From assembly GCF_031877795.1 (NCBI RefSeq), contig NC_133942.1, positions 3,224,001 through 3,288,000 on the forward strand: a stretch of 64,000 bases of DNA, given 5' to 3'. The DNA comes from Strix aluco (lineage: Eukaryota > Chordata > Aves > Strigiformes > Strigidae). A model generated the notes under the pieces. The model was not told the origin of the DNA. It did not search any database and saw only the letters and a list, made by a program, of their open reading frames with translations. Positions 11,841 through 23,770 of this stretch are shown piece after piece; within the stretch, counting starts at the first letter, position 1, and every line of letters begins with the position of its first letter. A program made the translations under genes and the position numbers.

Positions 11841-12239
11841 CATCTTCCCTGCAGCAATGTCCCCACCCTACTGCTCTCAGCAGGCTTGGAGTCCCCCTCA
11901 GCTAAGTTTGAGAAGCAAAGGGGGGGCTATTAGCCCACCCCACAACTGCCACCATGCCTGGTTGTCTCCACACAGCTGCCTTCCCATCCTCCCTTCTTTA
12001 CCTGGTGCCCAGGGAAACAGTAAAGCCCCCTTCCCTACAACACTGCTAGGCAACTTGTTTGGGGAACAAACACTGCCTAGGACTAAGAGGTTTTACCTCA
12101 GGGTCAATGTGACCTGAAGTCCCAACCTAAATCTAAGCTGGCAGTGGCTGAGAACACCCCGTGCAGACAATAAAACAATAGGAGATTTGTCTTTCAAAAA
12201 CACCGCGGCCATGTGACCGTGGCCAGAAGAGCAATGGAC
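11841..12239 (+). other. Intergenic DNA shared with 22451-22870, partly with 33180-33330
   Basis: It is a direct copy of 22451-22870. Its right part resembles 33180-33330 in diverged form, which lacks the LTR, so the LTR at 12240 entered an older duplicated segment. No gene is seen. Confidence 0.6.
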
Positions 12240-13251
12240 CTGAGACCATGCAGCCATTCCCTAAGCCCTTCCCCGCCAGCACGGGGAAGGAGAAAACAAA
12301 GAAAAAGGGTCAGGAATCGAGATAAGGACAGGGAGGGGTGTCTCACTCATTATGGTCAAGGGTAAAACACAGGCTCGTTAGGGGAAGAAAACAAAGAACA
12401 TCACTTTAATTCGAAACACTAACCACAACACTTAACGGACAGAATGGGATGGTGAGAAGCATTACCACATCTTAAAAACATCTTCCCCCATGCTTCCCTT
12501 CTTCCTGGGCTCAATTTTGTTCCTGGTATCTCTACCTCCTCGCTCCAGCGGTGCAGGGGCAGGGGATGGGGGGTGTGGTCAGTCCGCCGCTTGTTCAAAA
12601 CGGGAGAGGGGGGAAAGCACTCTTCTGCATTCTTCCCTCTGCTCCATGTGGCTCCCCTGTCATGGGAGACAGTCCTTCATGAAATTTCTCTGGCATGAGT
12701 TCTTGCCATGGGATGCAGCCGTTCCTGGGCTGCTCGGCATGAGTCCCCCGCCGCGTGTTGCAGTCCTCCCAGCACCAAAATACAACAGTGGGGTCTTCTT
12801 CCCTCAGAGTCTCGGCCTTCTTCGTGCGCAGCCGCCTACTCTGGTGTGAGGTCCTCCACAGGCCGCAGGCAGATCTCTGCTCCACCAGTGACCTCCATGG
12901 TTGGCGGGTCGGGGCGGGGGGGTCGTGGCCCTGCCGTCTCACCAGGGGATACAGGGGGGCTCTCTGCTCCGGTGCGCCTCCTCTGCTTCCTCCTCCTTCC
13001 TCCACTGGCCTCGGTGTTTGCACAGGGGTCCTCCTCGAAACTCCTCCTCGTGAGTCCCAACCCCCTCTCAGATTCCCCTTCTTAGATACGGTATCGCAGA
13101 CGTGCAGCCACTGTCGCTGATTGGCTCGGCCTTGGCCAGAGGCAGGTCTGAGCTGGAGGCGGAAGAGCTTTAGAGAAGCTTCACACAGGGGGCCACCACT
13201 GTAGCCCCCTCCTCCCGCTACCAAAACCCCCCGCCACACAAACCCAGCACA
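12240..13251 (-). mobile_element. GC-rich ERVL-type solo LTR
   Basis: On the minus strand the element starts with tgtgctgggtttgtgtgg, has a TATA-like tatttaag before a purine-rich stretch and AATAAA-like signals, and ends near 12240. It follows the ground plan of the LTR at 35164 but is GC-richer. No internal retroviral region is seen, so it is a solo LTR. A partial copy is at 22872-23770 and the mirror of that at 56665-57564. The 3' edge is approximate. Confidence 0.7.
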
Positions 13252-13900
13252 GTGGCGCAGCACTGAGGAGAGAAATGCATCATCTGTGAGACTGAGCAGG
13301 GACACTGGATATTTCTTTGTGCTTGGCTGCACACTTGCATGTAGGAGGCCTTGCTTTTCTGCTGAGCAGCTTAGGTGCTTTTTTCCTCCAAAACACCTGT
13401 GAGCAGCAAGGTGCATCACCAAAACAAAAGGAGGAATAAACCTGACTTCCAAATGGCCCGGCTCTGGCTGAGATTCAGGTTCAGAAAGGCAACTTGTCCC
13501 TGCCTGTTTCTGAAGGAGCCCTCCACAACTCAGCTGAGCACACGTGTCCATTTTGTCCTGCCACCTCAAGGAGTGTTGTCATCTCAGCCCAGTTCATAAG
13601 CCTGCTTCTCTCCTCTGCTGGGGGTACTCAGGGCACGCAGTGAAAAGTCACTGCTTCCTGACCATACATGCAAAGATGCGCCGGGTACACTGGCAGAAGA
13701 ACTGAGATCAGCTCTTGAGTGCTTTCAGTGGCCAGACTCAAGGCTGACCATGAGAGGTATCACAGGGATGAGATCACCACGTTAGACGCTCACTCTCCGT
13801 TTTGCCAAGGCTTTCTGGTCTTTCTCTTGCCTGCTTGCTTACTTTCGGTGCATTGGAACTCCACTCTCAACTGGGCGTAAGCTCGGCACAGAGGCCACTT
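13252..13900 (+). other. Relic of a keratin F-type 3' flank
   Basis: 13252-13445 is a diverged match to 40115-40315, the DNA downstream of keratin F. 13860-13900 is a diverged match to the DNA just downstream of keratin A. I recognise nothing between them. Confidence 0.55.
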
Positions 13901-13986
13901 GCTCTTCCTTGCAGAGCAGAGGGTTAACTGAGGCAGGAGGAGAACAAACCACCACAGGACTCCACACAGCTCTGCTGCACAAAGTC

Positions 13987-13992
13987 TTTAAT
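13987..13992 (-). terminator. Poly(A) signal of keratin C
   Basis: ATTAAA on the minus strand, in the same context as in keratin A. Confidence 0.75.
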
Positions 13993-14417
13993 GAGAAGGA
14001 AGAAACGCAGTGGCACAGAACAGAGACCAAGAAACACATCTGCAGGGTTCAGGGAGGCACAGAGAATGGCCCGTTTCCCAAGGACAAGCTCCACACAAAG
14101 CGCTTGCCTTTTCCCATTCTGCTCTACCTGCTGGCCATCCCAGACCACCAAGAGCAGTCCCTAACTCTGGCACCCTCCCCCCAGCAGCACGAAGTTCAGC
14201 AAAGCAGAAGAGAACGAGCCCTTTCTCGAGGAGCTCAGAGCGAAGCAGAACCACAGGAGACATGACGAGTCCTGCTGTGCAGTGAGGAGAAGTGGGCACA
14301 GATCCCTCCTGACAGGTGAGGTGAGCACACCCAGCCCATCTGCAAGCCAGGGCCATGATCCTGCTGCTGAAAGGTCTTTGTCTTCCATCCTGCTCCAAAA
14401 GGGATGACCTGCCGCAT

Positions 14418-14735
14418 TCAGCAGTTCATACTGCAGCGGGGGGGAGGCAGACACAGCCCTGACCCTCCCAGGCCAAGGGAGCCCCCAGAAGAGATGGGAA
14501 CCCCCCCGGAGCTGAGGGAGCTGCCAACAGCAGCCGACAGAGAGGATCCCACGGCTGTGCTCTGGGGGAAAGAGGTGAGGATGGGGCCCGGCAGGGTCAC
14601 CACCACCGGGGAGGCCTCGATGAACACCGTCGAGTCAGCACAGCGGGCGACACAGGGCTCAGTGCAGCTGCTTGCCAGTGGGGTTGGGCCAGAGGCACCG
14701 CAGGGGCGTGGGGGACAGGGTCTGCAGCACGACAT
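14418..14735 (-). CDS. Feather-type beta-keratin C
   Basis: A 105-residue feather-type beta-keratin with the same sequence as A and B. Exon 2 starts at 14756 and exon 1 ends at 15530 at the usual gag|gtaag donor. The intron is 14757-15529 (773 bases), 234 longer than in A, B, D and D'. The extra DNA (about 14835-15070) and the acceptor-side intron match keratins E, E' and F, while the donor-side intron, exon 1 and promoter match A. The gene is therefore a mosaic of two intron lineages, best explained by gene conversion or unequal crossing-over within the intron. The frame is complete and all expected cysteines are present. A longer open frame upstream of the ATG lies in the intron and is not coding. 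Confidence 0.93.
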   Translation of the reverse strand: MSCCRPCPPRPCGASGPTPLASSCTEPCVARCADSTVFIEASPVVVTLPGPILTSFPQSTAVGSSLSAAVGSSLSSGGVPISSGGSLGLGGSGLCLPPPRCSMNC

Positions 14736-15529
14736 CTCTCGGTGAGGGAGGCAAACCTGAAACACAGAGCAGGCAGGAAACACAGACCCCAAGATCAACC
14801 TGTCAATCATTTCCTCAGCTCTCTCTGCAGATACACTTTGCTGCCCTCCACCTCCATTTCTAGCTCCATGTGGAGAAAGGGCCTGCACGTGATCTTGCTA
14901 ACACGCACAACAGCGTGACATCCTGCGTTAAGGCTGGATTGGAAGGACTGCAGCAGAGATATGCCTAACTGCCTGCTGATTCCAACAGGACCTTCTGCTG
15001 CATTTCCCGGTACAAGAGTAGGGAGGAAGATTGATGTAATTACCCCAGCACAAACAGGTGCCTCGGAAAACACCTCTTAGAAACACACAGTGTGCCGACA
15101 GCTCCCACGACCCTCATTGTGCCATCCAAGTGGCACGGTACAGGAAGGCTGACCCACGTAGGGATAGGACCCAGCACAGTGGGTTTGAAGCACCCGTGGA
15201 AACACTGATCACAGCCCACCTCCAGAACGTGCAGTGCTGATCTTGAAGGCACTGGATGCACCTGGCCGTTTGGTTAGAGACCATCTGCTGCAGGTGCAAA
15301 TTCTGGTGGGCAGGCCTCCCTGCAGCTGAGCCCCATTGATTCCCTTCTGCTTGGAAGAACCCCCTCTTCCCAGGCCTCCCCAGCCACCTCCGCCAAGAGG
15401 GAAAGAGGTGACAGCCCTTCAACTGTTCTATTGCAGGGCCAAGCCGAGGCAGCCCAAGTGTCAACCTGAGCAGCCACCATGACAGCAGTTCAGCCCACAG
15501 AGAGAGAGATGCAGCAGACTCAGGCTTAC

Positions 15530-15720
15530 CTCGTTCCTCGAGGAAAGAGGCAAGAGAGGAGGATGCAGAGCCTGGAGCAGCGCAGGCTTTTATGCTGTGT
15601 CCCTGAGCCCCGTGGGGCCACAAACATTCCTTGCTCATGAAGCATCTGAACACCTAGCAGTTGTCGCTTGCCGAGGACTCGCTGGTGATTCAGCCCTTGC
15701 CTCTTTCATCTGAAATATTT
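15530..15720 (-). promoter_or_regulatory. Promoter and exon 1 of keratin C
   Basis: A TATA-like cataaaag lies at 15587-15594 and exon 1 ends at 15530. The sequence is near-identical to the keratin A promoter. Exon 1 is two bases shorter in an AG-rich run. Confidence 0.8.
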
Positions 15721-18700
15721 TGCTCCTGCGGCATATCATCTAATATCAATATAACTAAGTTGTGTTCACGCCTGCTAAGACCAATTTCCTCAGAGCTCTC
15801 AGTCTAGCTGTGCAGAGATTTTAAGCGGCTTTCCATGACGTGGATCAGTTCCTTACATCGCCTTCTTCACCGTGAGGTTGGCAACCAGTCACGGTGAAAT
15901 TCAGTTTCAGGGACACCCCAAGTCAGCTCTGAAGTGCTTTCAGTGCATGGCGTCACGCCAACACTGGGAGACATCTCTCTCCCAGCGGGTCATGGTAGGG
16001 TCGCAGGAGATGGTGGGAGAAGAGACTCACGTCTCCAGAGATGCGGTAAAGCTCAACGACAAGGAAGCACCATTGTGGTCTGTGGGGATGCCCCTTGTAG
16101 GCAGGTGGCATGTAGGCAGGAAGTCTTTGATTACGCTCATCAGGCTCTGCCACAGACTGGTGTTGCGACCAAAGACATGTCCACGTCCTTGCCCCTTCCC
16201 TGAAAGAGACCCACACCCAGCGTGGCCTGTTTGGCTCAGGGAGTTCATCCCAGACGCCAGAGGCCACCATGGCCTGCTTTTGAGGAGAGGCTCGGGGCAC
16301 GGAGCCAAGAGCTCCTGGCCCTTTACCATGGGTCAGGGATGGGGTGGCCCATTCCATGCATTTCCCGTTTCAAAGGGACATTGGATCAGTCTCCCAGAGC
16401 ACTGGGAGTCATCATGATGTGGAAGAGTTGGGAAAAACCCTGAGCTCCTGGCAAACATGAGTCAGCCTGCTGTGGACTTCAGTGGACATGGTGGCCCGGC
16501 CTCAGGCATGCCAGGGATACCATAGCCCATAGCCTCATTCCTCCAATACATCTGCTTTCCCCAAGGACTTTGCCACACATTTTAGCACCGTTCCTGAAAC
16601 AAGTGGAACTTTTATGCTGGCCTGTTCTGCTGCTGCTACCTTGCAAGGTGTTGCTTTTGGTGGCTGCTCAGGGGCCCATGAGACCCAGTGCACCCCAGAG
16701 TAATGAAGGTCAGACGGGACCGCTGGTAGTCCTCTGCTCCTGCTCGGAGCAGACCAAACTTCCCAGTTACCTCAGGAAGCACTGGGCCTTGTGCCATTGA
16801 CGACTGAACACTGCCGCTGTCAGAGAGGTCACTGTCTCTTGTGCAGCTCTTCCCGGGTTGAATGGCAGTTTTCATGTGGTGCGTGTGATGACACGTCAAG
16901 GATGCCCACTTGTCTACCTCGTTCTCAGCAGGGTTGTTTCATCCCACTTTAAAACCCACCTAGTTCTAGGTTTGATCTGCTTGAGCTAAGAGGTTGGAGA
17001 GCACAAGGGCTGGGTGTGTGCGAGGCATGCCGCCGTCTCTGCGTTTCATTTTTATGCCACTGACTAGAAATCCCTTCTGGGCAGAAGGGCTGGAGAGAGG
17101 AGAGAAAATCTGTCCCAGCACGGCTTTCACTGTAAATGGCGGGGGGAGCCTTCACTCCTAATCCTGATAGTTACTTCCTGTCCATCTCCAGACCTCACCC
17201 CATAACCCTGGCATCTGCTCACCAGTGCTGCTGGCACCCTCAGTGTCATCTGGTGGCCCACTTGTGGGAGGCTCAGCTGTGAGAGCCTCTGGCTGGTAGG
17301 GTGGGGAGCAGGCCTCAAGCCCCTGTTCAGGTGAAAGCAGACCTGTTTGGTGGATCCATGGTTGGCGTGGGTCATCTCAAAAGGGCCTTTCCAACTCAAG
17401 CTGTTTGTCGAAAGCTGAGGAGAGGGAGGGTTGCCCTTCCCTTGCCTCTGCAGAGGACACATCTGGATTGGTGTGCCCCATTTTGCATCCCCAGGGGCAA
17501 GAGAGGTGGTGGTGATGATCTCTCATGGAGAGAGGTACTGGCAGAGGAGCAGGCGGGACGTAAGGGCTGGAGCGAGGGACGTATGGGGTGAGGCCGAGGG
17601 CACTAGGTTTGTGGAGCCTGGCGGAGATGAGCAAAGTGGGGAGGAGGGAATGGAACAGCTGTCTCCCATCAGCTCCAGGAGGTTAGAGAGAGGATGGAGC
17701 CAGACTCTCCTGAGAGGTGCACTGCTAAAGGGCAAGGGGCAACAACCACAAGTTGCAACAAGGGAAATGTCTTTTTGGGAAAAGCAGTGACACAGCTCAT
17801 GGTGCAGCCCTGGAAGAGCTACTCAAGAGACAGGGACCTCTCTGACAGTGGCAGTGTTCAGAAGTCAACAGGACAAGGCCCAGAGCCTGCGGAGGTACCT
17901 GGGAAGTTTGGTCTGCACAGAGCAGTGGATCGGAGCAGAAGACCTCCAGAGGTCCATTGCAACCTTTGTTGTTCTGGGGGACACTGCGTCACATGAGCCC
18001 CTGAGCAGCCACCAAAAGCCACCATGCCACGGAAGACAAAAAATGCAGGAGATTGCAGAGAAGCACCAGTTGATTCAGGAATGGTGCTAAAATGTGTGGA
18101 AATACCCTTGAGGAAGGCGGCACTTTGGGGCTATGAGCTCTGGTATCCCTGGCACGCATGGGAACCAGGCCACCGTGTCCACTGAAGTCCACAGCAGGCT
18201 GACTCATGTTTGCCAGGAGCTCAGGGTTTTTCCCAACTCTTCCACATCACGATGACTCCCAGTGCTCTGGGAGACTGATCCAATGTCCCTTTGAAATGGG
18301 AAATGCATGGAATGGGCCAGCCCATTCCTGACCCAGAGTAAATGGCCAGGAGCTCTTGGCTCTGTGCCCCGAGCCTCCCCTCAAAAGCAGGCCATGGTGG
18401 CCTCTGGCCTCTGGGAAGAACTCCCTGAGCAGAACAGGTCAATTTGCGTGTGGGTCTCCTTCAGGGAAGGACGTGGGCACGGCTTTGCTCACATCACCCT
18501 CTGTGGCAGAGCCTGATGAGCGTAAGCAAGGTCCTCACGGCCATCAGTCCTGCCCACAGGGGACATCCTTCCAGCCCACAACAGACTTTGCCGTTGAGTT
18601 GAGCTTTGCCTCACCCCTGGTGAGATGAGTCTCTTCTCCCACCATAGGGGATTGTGCTGTCTTGCCCTGCTGCCTGAACTTACTCACAGTGTGTCTGCGA

Positions 18701-18962
18701 TGACCCATGGGGGGAAATGTCTCTCAGGGTTAACCGGAGTGCCTGCACTGACAGCACTTGACTTGAGGTGTCCCTCAAAGCTGAATTTCACTGTGACTGG
18801 TGGCCATGCTCGCCATGAAGAAGGCAAAGTGACAAAGGCAATCTGTATCATGCAAACGCACTTCAAATCCCCTTGTACACTAGCCTGAGACCACTGAGTT
18901 GATTGGACTTAGGAAGCTGGGACACAGATGAATCGTTTCGATGTTCAGTGGTGTGAAGCGGG
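15721..18962 (+). repeat. Intergenic region between keratins C and D
   Basis: It is a direct, near-identical copy of 5116-8359: two diverged inverted halves around a single-copy centre near 17330. From 16436 on it also forms the outer part of the giant palindrome. No gene is recognised. Confidence 0.75.
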
Positions 18963-19159
18963 ATCACAACATTTCGGATGAAAGAGGCAAGGGCTGAATC
19001 ACCAGCGAGTCCTCGGCAAGCGACAACTGCTAGGTGTTCAGATGCTTCATGAGCAAGGAATGTTTGTGGCCCCACGGGGCTCGGGGACACAGCATAAAAG
19101 CCTGCGCTGCTCCAGGCTCTGCATCCTCCTCTCTTGCCTCTCTTTCCTCGAGGAACGAG
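18963..19159 (+). promoter_or_regulatory. Promoter and exon 1 of keratin D
   Basis: A TATA-like cataaaag lies at 19093-19100 and exon 1 ends at 19159 before gtaag. The layout is the same as for keratin B. Confidence 0.8.
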
Positions 19160-19719
19160 GTAAGCCTGAGTCTGCTGCATCTCTCTCTCTGTGGGCTGAA
19201 CTGCTGTCATGGTGGCTGCTCAGGTTGACACTTGGGCTGCCTCGGCTTGGCCCTGCAATAGAACAGTTGAAGGGCTGTCACCTCTTTCCCTCTTGGCGGA
19301 GGTGGCTGGGGAGGCCTGGGAAGAGGGGGTTCTTCCAAGCAGAAGGGAATCAATGGGGCTCAGCTGCAGGGAGGCCTGCCCACCAGAATTTGCACCTGCA
19401 GCAGATGGTCTCTAACCAAATGACCAGGTGCATCCAGTGCCTTCAAGATCAGCACTGCGCATTCTGGAGGTGGGCTGTGATCAGTGTTTCCACGGGTGCT
19501 TCAAACCCACTGTGCTGGGTCCTATCCCTACGTGGGTCAGCCTTCCTGTACCGTGCAACTCGGAGGGCACAATGAGGGTCGTGGGAGATGTAGGCACAGT
19601 CTGAGCTTTTAAAGCATACGGTGTCCACAGAGAGAGCTGAGGAAAAGAAAGACAGGCTGATACTGAATTTGGTGCTTCCTGCCTGCTCTGTGTTTCAGGT
19701 TTGCCTCCCTCACCGAGAG

Positions 19720-20037
19720 ATGTCGTGCTGCAGACCCTGTCCCCCACACCCCTGCGGTGCCTCTGGCCCAACCCCACTGGCAAGCAGCTGCACTGAGCCC
19801 TGTGTCGCCCGCTGTGCTGACTCGACGGTGTTCATCGAGGCCTCCCCGGTGGTGGTGACCCTGCCGGGCCCCATCCTCACCTCTTTCCCCCAGAGCACAG
19901 CCGTGGGATCCTCTCTGTCGGCTGCTGTTGGGAGCTCCCTCAGCTCCGGGGGGGTTCCCATCTCTTCTGGGGGCTCCCTTGGCCTGGGAGGGTCAGGGCT
20001 GTGTCTGCCTCCCCCCTGCTGCAGTATGAACTGCTGA
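19720..20037 (+). CDS. Feather-type beta-keratin D (variant)
   Basis: A 105-residue feather-type beta-keratin that differs from the common product at two sites: His for Arg at residue 10 (CPPHPC), and Cys for Arg at residue 100 ([10 protein letters not shown]), which makes an extra adjacent cysteine pair in the C-terminus. The extra cysteine could change cross-linking. This is inference. Exon 1 ends at 19159, the intron is 19160-19698 (539 bases), exon 2 starts at 19699 and the poly(A) signal is at 20463-20468. The gene is paired divergently with C. Its mirror D' (60399-60716) encodes the common sequence, so the two arms are not identical here. Confidence 0.93.
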   Translation: MSCCRPCPPHPCGASGPTPLASSCTEPCVARCADSTVFIEASPVVVTLPGPILTSFPQSTAVGSSLSAAVGSSLSSGGVPISSGGSLGLGGSGLCLPPPCCSMNC

Positions 20038-20462
20038 AGCTGGTGGATCGTGTCCTTTGGAGCAGGATGGAAGACAGGGACCTTGCAGCAGCAGGAGCGT
20101 GGCCCTGGCTTGCAGATGGGCTGGGTGTGCTCACCTCACCTGTCAGGAGGGATCTGTGCCCACTTCTCCTCACTGCACAGCAGGACTCGTCATGTCTCCT
20201 GTGGTTCTGCTTCGCTCTGAGCTCCTCGAGAAAGGGCTCGTTCTCTTCTGCTTTGCTGAACTTCGTGCTGCTGGGGGGAGGGTGCCAGAGTTAGGGACTG
20301 CTCTTGGTGGTCTGGGATGGCCAGCAGGTAGAGCAGAATGGGAAAAGGCAAGCGCTTTGTGTGGAGCTTGTCCTTGGGAAACGGGCCATTCTCTGTGCCT
20401 CCCTGAACCCTGCAGATGTGTTTCTTGGTCTCTGTTCTGTGCCACTGCGTTTCTTCCTTCTC

Positions 20463-20468
20463 ATTAAA
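20463..20468 (+). terminator. Poly(A) signal of keratin D
   Basis: ATTAAA about 425 bases after the stop codon, in the conserved 3'UTR context. Confidence 0.75.
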
Positions 20469-20489
20469 GACTTTGTGCAGCAGAGCTGT

Positions 20490-22450
20490 GTGGAGTCCTG
20501 TGGTGGTTTGTTCTCCTCCTGCCTCAGTTAACCCTCTGCTCTGCAAGGAAGAGCACTGACTTCTGTCCTGAGCTCACCACCAGTTGGGGATAGAGCTCCC
20601 TCAACTGATAGCAGAGCACCAAAAAGGCTCAGAGTCGTTGTGCATGAATCTGTAACCTGCTGATCATGGGCCTGTGGGGCCAGTTGCCACATTGTTCCTT
20701 GAGGTATTTAATACAGATAGTTTGAATGAGCATTTTGGTCCTCTTAATTTTTGCTCACAAACATCATATGAAAAACAGTCATGGCACTTCTCTCTTTTTC
20801 TATGGTGCTGTGGGAATAAATTCCAGGGCATGCGTATGGAGAGGAAAGGAGAAAAGCACCTTTTTTCATGGCTGGAGGTAGGCAGTGTGAGTGCCAGATG
20901 AGGTTAGGGTGGGCATTTCCATAGGGAACTGACATGCGCAATCATGATCCTCCCGTTCTTAACTCCACCTACTCGTAGGACTGCTGATGACAGAGTGGGA
21001 GTCTGTAACTTGTGTGCTAACACACACCCCACATACAACCCCACTGCCCAGGATGGTTTTTGACTGTCAGCACAGCAAAGAGCATGGCTTTTTTTCTTTT
21101 AAGCAAGCCTGGAGTGAGAGACTTGAGAAGCTTTGTCCCCGTTCGGTAGAGAATCCAGTTATGAGAGGCGCCTTGTGTTTGCCTTGGCCCACAGGCCGTA
21201 AGCTGCAAGAGCAATGAGGGTGTCTCAGTTCTTAGTTTCCAGGAGCATTATTACACGCAGTTCCAGTAAACTTCAGGGTGTCTCTGCGATGCCGGAGCCT
21301 GGAGAGGGTAGGTCAGCGTCTCCAGGGTGACTTCAGCTCAGACGGACAGGCCTTTGAGCCATCGCACAAAGAATAGGCCTCCTCTCACCACACAGTCAAA
21401 TTGCATACCCGGCCTCATGAAGCACAGTCTGTCCCTTGAGCACCACTCAGGCATTATTGATCTTCATCTGCACCCTGCCACGGCAGTACGCTTTCCTCGC
21501 CAGGTGCAACCAGCCACAGCAGCCGCAGCAGCAGGACCAGCTCTGTGCCAGGCCAAAAAAGCCTCTCTCCTGGCTCCCGTACCAGCACTGCAGTGAAGAC
21601 TCAAGCCTGGAGCCCTCCCAGCAGGCAGAAAGCACTGGTCTCAGCTGGTCTCAAGGCTGCAGGGAGGCGAGGGCCGTGGCTTGAAACCCCAGGGGAAAGC
21701 TGCGTGGTTTCTGAGCAGAAGAGCCTGCCTGCAGAAGATGTGAAGGCACCCGTCCTGGAGCCAGGCTGAAGAGCCGTTTGCCAGCATTGGCCAGGAATCA
21801 CGAAGACGGGACAACTGCTTGGAAGGCAGCTGTGCTCAGCACTATTCCATCAGCGCACCTGTGGGCAGCGTTGCCTCCTGCTCCTCCAGATCAGAGCCTG
21901 GACGGCCTCCTGCTCCTCCACTTCACAGACTGGCCGGCCTCCTCCCTCCAGCCGCCTGCACACACCGTTCCTCAAGCCGCTCCTCGTGCTCGCCATCTCC
22001 ACTGCAACCACCTCCCACCCTTGCCCTGCATGCAGACAGGCACTGCCACATGTACCACCTCCATACCATCTACTCAGCACCACTCTCCTCCTCCAGAGCC
22101 AAAAGGGAATCAGAGCTATTTTCATCTAGTGATGGAAATGATCGGTTTTGCAGGCCGTTTGGCATTTTGGTCCATGCTCAGGCATTGCACAGTGCTTGCC
22201 AGAGCTGGCAAAACCATCCAGACAAACCTATTCCACCGACACAAGGTGTCTCCTGTCTCCCTCCAAGTCATCCACACCTCCCATTTATTCTCACTTTGCC
22301 CCTCCACACTTTTCCTCAGACAGGCTCTACCTTGCGCTTTCCATAGAACTCTCCCACTGTCGCAAACTGTCCCCCCTACACACCAGAACGTGCACAGCAG
22401 TCGTGGTCTTTGATCAAGGGTTGACCCCACCTTGCGTCTCCGTGAGGCTG
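20490..22450 (+). repeat. Keratin 3' flank block, copy D
   Basis: It is a direct copy of 9880-11840 and mirrors 58000-59940. No gene is recognised. Open frames of up to 211 codons are present on both strands and are probably incidental. Confidence 0.8.
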
Positions 22451-22871
22451 GAGGTGCTGCCGGGAGGTCACCATCTTCCCTGCAGCAATGTCCCCACCCT
22501 ACTGCTCTTAGCAGGCTTGGAGTCCCCCTCAGCTAAGTTTGAGAAGCAAAGCCGGGGCTAATAGCCCACCCCACAACTGCCACCATGCCTGGTTGTCTCC
22601 ACACAGCTGCCTTCCCGTCCTCCCTTCTTTACCTGGTGCCCAGGGAAACAGTAAAGCCCCCTTCCCTACAACACTGCTAGGCAACTTGCTTAGGGGAACA
22701 AACACTGCCTAGGACTAAGAGGTTTTACCTCAGGGTCAATGTGACCTGAAGTCCCAACCTAAATCTAAGCTGGCAGTGGCTGAGAACACCCCGTGCAGAC
22801 AATAAAACAATAGGAGATTTGTCTTTCAAAAACACCGCGGCCATGTGACCGTGGCCAGAAGAGCAATGGAC
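22451..22871 (+). other. Intergenic DNA shared with 11841-12239
   Basis: It is near-identical to the corresponding stretch after keratin B and mirrors about 57565-57985. No gene is seen. Confidence 0.6.
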
Positions 22872-23770
22872 CTGAGACCATGCAGCCATTCCCTAAGCCC
22901 TTCCCCGCCAGCACGGGGAAGGAGAAAACAAAGAAAAAGGGTCAGGGATCGAGATAAGGACAGGGAGGGGTGTCTCACTCATTATGGTCAAGGGTAAAAC
23001 GCAGGCTCGTTAGGGGAAGAAATCAAAGAACATCACTTTAATTCGAAACACTAACCCCAACACTTAACTGACAGAATGGGATGGTGAGAAGCATTACCAC
23101 ATCTTAAAAACATCTTCCCCCATGCTTCCCTTCTTCCTGGGCTCAGTTTTATTCCTGGTATCTCTACCTCCTCGCTCCAGCGGTGCAGGGGCAGGGGATG
23201 GGGGGTGTGGTCAGTCCGCCGCTTGTTCAAAACGGGAGAGGGGGGAAAGCACTCTTCTGCATTCTTCCCTCTGCTCCATGTGGCTCCCCTGTCATGGGAG
23301 ACAGTCCTTCATGAAATTTCTCTGGCATGAGTTCTTGCCACGGGATGCAGCCGTTCCTGGGCTGCTCGGCATGGGTTCCCCCCATACGTGTTGCAGTCCT
23401 CCCAGCACCAAAATACAACAGTGGGGTCTTCTTCCCTCAGAGTCTCGGCCTTCTTCGTGCGCAGCCGCCTACTCCGGTGTGAGGTCCTCCACAGGCCGCA
23501 GGCAGATCTCTGCTCCACCGGTGACCTCCATGGGTGGCGGGTCGGGGCGGGGGGGTGGTGGCCCTGCCGTCTCACCAGGGGATACAGGGGGGCTCTCTGC
23601 TCCGGTGCGCCTCCTCTGCTTCCTCCTCCTTCCTCCACTGGCCTCGGTGTTTGCACAGGTGTCCTTCTCGAAACTCCTCCTCGGGAGTCCCAACCCCCTC
23701 TCAGATTCCCCTTCTTAAATACGGTATCGCAGATGCGCAGCCACTGTCGCTGATTGGCTCGGCCTTGGCC
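22872..23770 (-). mobile_element. Partial GC-rich ERVL-type LTR next to keratin E
   Basis: It is a copy of the LTR at 12240-13251. It joins keratin intron sequence directly at about 23771 and is antisense to keratin E. The element is partial. Because it is shared with the tandem unit containing A and B, the join probably arose by recombination between a keratin unit and the LTR. Confidence 0.75.

Larger units (their letters stand above)
3540..13150 (+). repeat. Tandem repeat unit 1 (keratins A and B)
   Basis: This direct-repeat unit is repeated at 13911-23770. The shift is 10371 bases at the 3' end of A/C and about 10605-10610 after the intron, because gene C has an intron 234 bases longer. 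The stretch 5269-6530 is nearly identical to 15872-17133. Each unit holds a divergent pair of keratin genes, their intergenic region, one 3' flank block and a GC-rich LTR. Confidence 0.9.
13911..23770 (+). repeat. Tandem repeat unit 2 (keratins C and D)
   Basis: This is the second direct copy of 3540-13150. Upstream of 13900 the match to the A flank becomes weak, so the highly similar tract begins close to the poly(A) site of gene C. At its right end the LTR is followed by the keratin E intron rather than by the flank seen after 13251. Confidence 0.9.

Noticed and set aside
12595-13569. Open frame of 324 codons on the minus strand
   Set aside because: It lies almost wholly within a GC-rich LTR. 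The composition is that of translated LTR and no protein family is recognisable.
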